NCBI GenBank assembly: GCA_008931825.1
Contig: QXVZ01011030.1
Coordinates: forward strand, 1 to 21,684
DNA: 21,684 nt
Direction: 5' to 3'
DNA from: Phallusia fumigata
Taxonomy: Eukaryota > Chordata > Ascidiacea > Phlebobranchia > Ascidiidae
Below, piece after piece: positions 19,561-21,684 of the stretch. Every line of letters starts with the position of its first letter. Position 1 is the stretch's first letter. Under the pieces are notes generated by a model, which did no database searches, was not told the DNA's origin, and saw nothing but the letters and a program-made list of their open reading frames with translations. A program made the position numbers and the translations under genes.

Positions 19561-20844
19561 TTAAAAAACAACAGACATTTTTTTTCCATCAGATTGAAAA
19601 AATACCTGACGATCACTCAAAACAACCGCATAAGCTTGTGTATTATTAGCAATATTTCCATTGAAATTTGCTTTAATTGTTATATCTGTAACAGACATTT
19701 TTAACCTTTCCGATTGTTTGGTCACATCGAAAACAAACAATGGAAATAGTGTTTTATAGTCCAGAGGGGTGATGTTTGGATTAGATATCAATTCTTCTAA
19801 TCCATAATATTTACTTCTAAATGCAGCAGCATCATCAAATGCTCTAATGAATTGATTTTTTGCAAAATTAATGTCATAATCAACTTCTGGATATCTTTGA
19901 CTGTTCAACATGACATAAATATTTTTTAAATTTACATTGTTAAATAAAGCAGGATTCTTTGTTTGACTATTCTCTTTTCCTGTTTGAAAGCCAATAATTA
20001 TCCATCTTGGTTTCTCTGGAGCTGATTTAACTGAGAGCCTCCAACTGAAAGAAGTTGATCTTGGCACTGAAATTGTATCACACTGTATCATTGAATATCC
20101 AACATCAATTTGTATTTTAGAATCGATTTGCTTATACAACTGCAATTTATTAGAATCTGACGGCAACACATGTGGTATAAACCATGAAATTTTATCCAAA
20201 ACCACTTTTCCAGCTGCTGCTGCATTAGCTCTAAAAATAGAATCATCAGACGATCCTTTTCTTACTAAAGTCAAAACATGATTCATACCGTAAACAATTT
20301 TTGTATAATCTTCACAAAAACCAAAAATATGATTCAACGGAACAATAAAATTGAATGATCCCTTTGGATCTGATTTTTCAATTAAATAATCATGTCTTGT
20401 TTTGAATCCTTTATTTGCAACTGCAGCAGTAGACGTTGTATCTTTAATCCATAATCTGGAAAGACCTTTTGATTTTTGAAAATCGTCAGAATATTTTAAA
20501 TATCCCATCATTGTGCTTGATATACCAGGATGAAAAACCGATTCAATCTCTTGACCTGATAATTGATATCTAACATTGGAAAAAAGATACATCAGTCCAT
20601 TGTTTATCATTGTAACATTATCTGTATCTGCATATAATTCGTTGTCATTTTTCACAAGTTTTCCTGTGAACATTAAATAACTTTTTGACGGATGAAAAAA
20701 TAAATCTTGAGTTTCAATTGAAATTCTAATTTCTCCTCCACTATTTAGCTGTGTTCCTTGTATAGGATTGTATTCATGATATTCATATCTTTCAATAGAT
20801 TCATCAGTAGTTGTTTTTTCATTAATATTCAATATGTCCTCCAT
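19561..20844 (-). CDS. Double-jelly-roll-like capsid-type protein
   Basis: An intact 427-residue protein matching, as I recall the family, the double jelly roll-like domain proteins found in virus-like elements of animal genomes. Recognisable blocks are SGGEIRISIETQDLFFHPSKS (35-55, in part), INNGLMYLFSNVRYQLSGQEI (80-100, in part), HPGISSTMMGYLKYSD (105-120), FIVPLNHIFGFCEDY (166-180), KISWFIPHVLPSD (218-230), CDTISVP (255-261), IIGFQTGK (283-290), NIYVMLNSQRYPEVDY (308-323) and the C-terminal QSDGKKMSVVF. The ATG at 20844 lies 5 bp after the preceding gene's stop. It has no signal peptide or membrane segment. Its likely role is as a structural capsid subunit. That rests on family resemblance and is not demonstrated. 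The TAA at 19563-19561 is followed by the kappaB cluster. Confidence 0.75.
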   Translation of the reverse strand: MEDILNINEKTTTDESIERYEYHEYNPIQGTQLNSGGEIRISIETQDLFFHPSKSYLMFTGKLVKNDNELYADTDNVTMINNGLMYLFSNVRYQLSGQEIESVFHPGISSTMMGYLKYSDDFQKSKGLSRLWIKDTTSTAAVANKGFKTRHDYLIEKSDPKGSFNFIVPLNHIFGFCEDYTKIVYGMNHVLTLVRKGSSDDSIFRANAAAAGKVVLDKISWFIPHVLPSDSNKLQLYKQIDSKIQIDVGYSMIQCDTISVPRSTSFSWRLSVKSAPEKPRWIIIGFQTGKENSQTKNPALFNNVNLKNIYVMLNSQRYPEVDYDINFAKNQFIRAFDDAAAFRSKYYGLEELISNPNITPLDYKTLFPLFVFDVTKQSERLKMSVTDITIKANFNGNIANNTQAYAVVLSDRQVFFQSDGKKMSVVF

Positions 20845-20849
20845 TTATT

Positions 20850-21029
20850 CTAGTTAATATTTTTATTCAACTTTTTTACAAAGTCTTGGATGTGCATTAC
20901 TTTCGGAATATACTTGTTTATTATATTTTGAACATCTCCAACAACCTCGAGTGCTTTTGGAATTGCTTGAAAAAGCGAACCACCACCAAATTGAAATTTT
21001 CGAGAGTAACCACGTTTTTTAACTATCAT
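20850..21029 (-). CDS. Small basic Gly-containing protein of the virus-like element
   Basis: A 59-residue frame that is easy to miss because of its size. It starts at ATG 21029, overlapping the end of the upstream gene by 11 bp, and ends with TAG at 20852-20850, five bases before the double-jelly-roll ATG. The N-terminus is basic (MIVKKRGYSRKFQF), a GGGS turn follows at residues 15-18, then an amphipathic, largely hydrophobic stretch (LFQAIPKALEVVGDV, 19-33) and a lysine-rich tail. Adenovirus-like and Polinton-like elements often carry small virion proteins with a Gly-Gly protease-type site before an amphipathic helix, so a minor virion or membrane-active role is possible. I have no family match. 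Its exact fit between two genes is the main argument that it is real. Confidence 0.6.
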   Translation of the reverse strand: MIVKKRGYSRKFQFGGGSLFQAIPKALEVVGDVQNIINKYIPKVMHIQDFVKKLNKNIN

Positions 21030-21684
21030 TTATAATAGTCATTATTTGCTTGTATTCATGAGAAGTCATTTCCCCTTGTCTTTTCAACTCGTCTGAAATA
21101 CTTATGATTTCATTTCTTACACTCGTGTTACCTGCTTTTCTTGATGCCAACAACAAATCAAGTCTTTTTAGAAGAGAATTTGGATTTTTTGGTAGAAAAA
21201 TAGATGAACCTGATTCAGATCTTGTTCTTGTTGGTTTTTCTCTTATAAATTGATCAAGAGACCCTGGATAGTCGCTTTCTCCGTAGTTAGTCATTGTTTT
21301 TTGTATTTTTTCAAGTTCTTCCTTTTGTTTTTCCCTTTCCTTATATTTAAAATATTCTGACGATAAAATTTTATTCCATTTAGTACTTCTTGATGATCTT
21401 GGTTTTCCGTCTTTATTGAGTCCCGCTCTTGTGATGTCAAAAATAATTTTTCCATAGTTATTGAGATCTTCTTCATTAAAATCTTTTGGTTTATCAAATG
21501 TTATAAGATTCCAAAGTCCTTCAGTTCCCTTAAATTTTTTATTCCCAGTTATAATATCATTATTATCTATTTTTATCTCACTATTTCCAATATAGTATTT
21601 TCCATCTTTGTTTTTTATTCCAAATGTATTATCAGTATTCTCGTTGTTTACGGATTGCTTTAAAAATTTTCCAGCTATTTTTCC
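21019..21684 (-). CDS. DUF8207-like protein, 5' end outside window
   Basis: The frame is open from the window edge to a TAA at 21021-21019. The 221 visible residues are the C-terminal part. An ATG at 21294 exists, but conserved sequence continues upstream of it, so it is internal. Residues 22-62 carry the pattern I associate with DUF8207: GIKNKDGKYYIGNSEIKID, then a KFKGTEGLWNLIT block. They are followed by EEDLNNYGKI (71-80) and a Gly-Lys-Pro-Arg-Ser-Ser block before TKWNKI. Residues 111-135 are charged and probably coiled coil. The C-terminal LLKRLDLLLASRKAGNTSVRN region (171-191, in part) looks helical. Function is unknown. The family is regularly found beside double-jelly-roll genes in animal genomes, so a capsid or packaging role is possible. 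Confidence 0.65.
   Translation of the reverse strand, partial: GKIAGKFLKQSVNNENTDNTFGIKNKDGKYYIGNSEIKIDNNDIITGNKKFKGTEGLWNLITFDKPKDFNEEDLNNYGKIIFDITRAGLNKDGKPRSSRSTKWNKILSSEYFKYKEREKQKEELEKIQKTMTNYGESDYPGSLDQFIREKPTRTRSESGSSIFLPKNPNSLLKRLDLLLASRKAGNTSVRNEIISISDELKRQGEMTSHEYKQIMTIINDS

Larger units (their letters stand above)
19540..21684 (-). mobile_element. Integrated virus-like (Polinton-like) element, partial
   Basis: Three intronless genes on the minus strand are packed with an 11-bp overlap and a 5-bp gap. They are visibly A+T-rich compared with LARP6. The order is DUF8207-like protein, small basic protein, double-jelly-roll-like protein. Pairs of DUF8207-like and double-jelly-roll-like genes are known to me from insect and cnidarian genomes, where they appear as multi-copy uncharacterised loci. 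The packing and the capsid-type fold argue for an endogenised DNA virus or Polinton-like transposon. No polymerase, integrase, protease or packaging ATPase is visible, because the element runs off the window. The left boundary is uncertain, somewhere around 19400-19560. All three frames are intact, which suggests a recent insertion. Confidence 0.6.

Noticed and set aside
19349-19564. Plus-strand frame with repeated ILAHFG and PHF words
   Set aside because: The peptide repeats merely reflect the DNA direct repeats around the kappaB-type palindromes.
21291-21497. 68-codon minus-strand frame starting MINQKIL
   Set aside because: It lies in another frame of the longer DUF8207-like coding region, which is open to the window edge.

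Overview
The window looks like nuclear DNA of an invertebrate animal, most probably an ascidian tunicate such as Ciona. Genes are spliced and spaced, short foldback transposons are scattered between them, and the one clear host gene is an animal-type LARP6. Two single-N gaps are each flanked by the same ~265-bp sequence. One pair is almost identical and the other differs at about two dozen sites, as expected when two divergent haplotypes are laid end to end. Very high heterozygosity of this kind is known in Ciona savignyi. The species call is inference.

Left part (1-7150). A low-confidence spliced small ORF lies at 456-796 (+). A duplicated block lies around the N at 2211, followed by a foldback MITE at 2608-2755. 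The minus-strand LARP6 gene then has two coding exons, 6991-5699 and 3544-3209, joined by a GT-AG intron in phase 0 and giving 542 residues. Its intron contains a second, divergent copy of the exon-1 end, which is a probable assembly artefact at the N at 5472.

Middle (7150-19400). This is mainly non-coding. It holds a ~175-bp near-perfect foldback element upstream of LARP6 (7156-7329), a second foldback family (15173-15330, with a half copy at 18223-18292), and a small hAT-like non-autonomous element with a probable 8-bp target duplication (18596-18769). It also holds a striking array of TGACCTTGA motifs (17715-17953), which are the extended half-site of ERR/NR5A nuclear receptors, spaced at about 20 bp. 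A few open frames with plausible splice acceptors are listed at low confidence.

Right end (19400-21684). An A+T-rich, intronless, tightly packed minus-strand cassette runs off the window edge. In transcription order it has a DUF8207-like protein (partial, 221 residues visible), a 59-residue basic, glycine-containing protein that overlaps it by 11 bp, and, 5 bp later, a 427-residue double-jelly-roll-like protein resembling the capsid-type proteins of virus-like elements in animal genomes. Downstream lies a cluster of three kappaB-type palindromes and a palindromic CRE within ~75 bp. The cassette is best read as one end of an integrated virus-like or Polinton-like mobile element. It is the most interesting part of the window. 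The small middle gene is easy to miss because it is under 60 codons.
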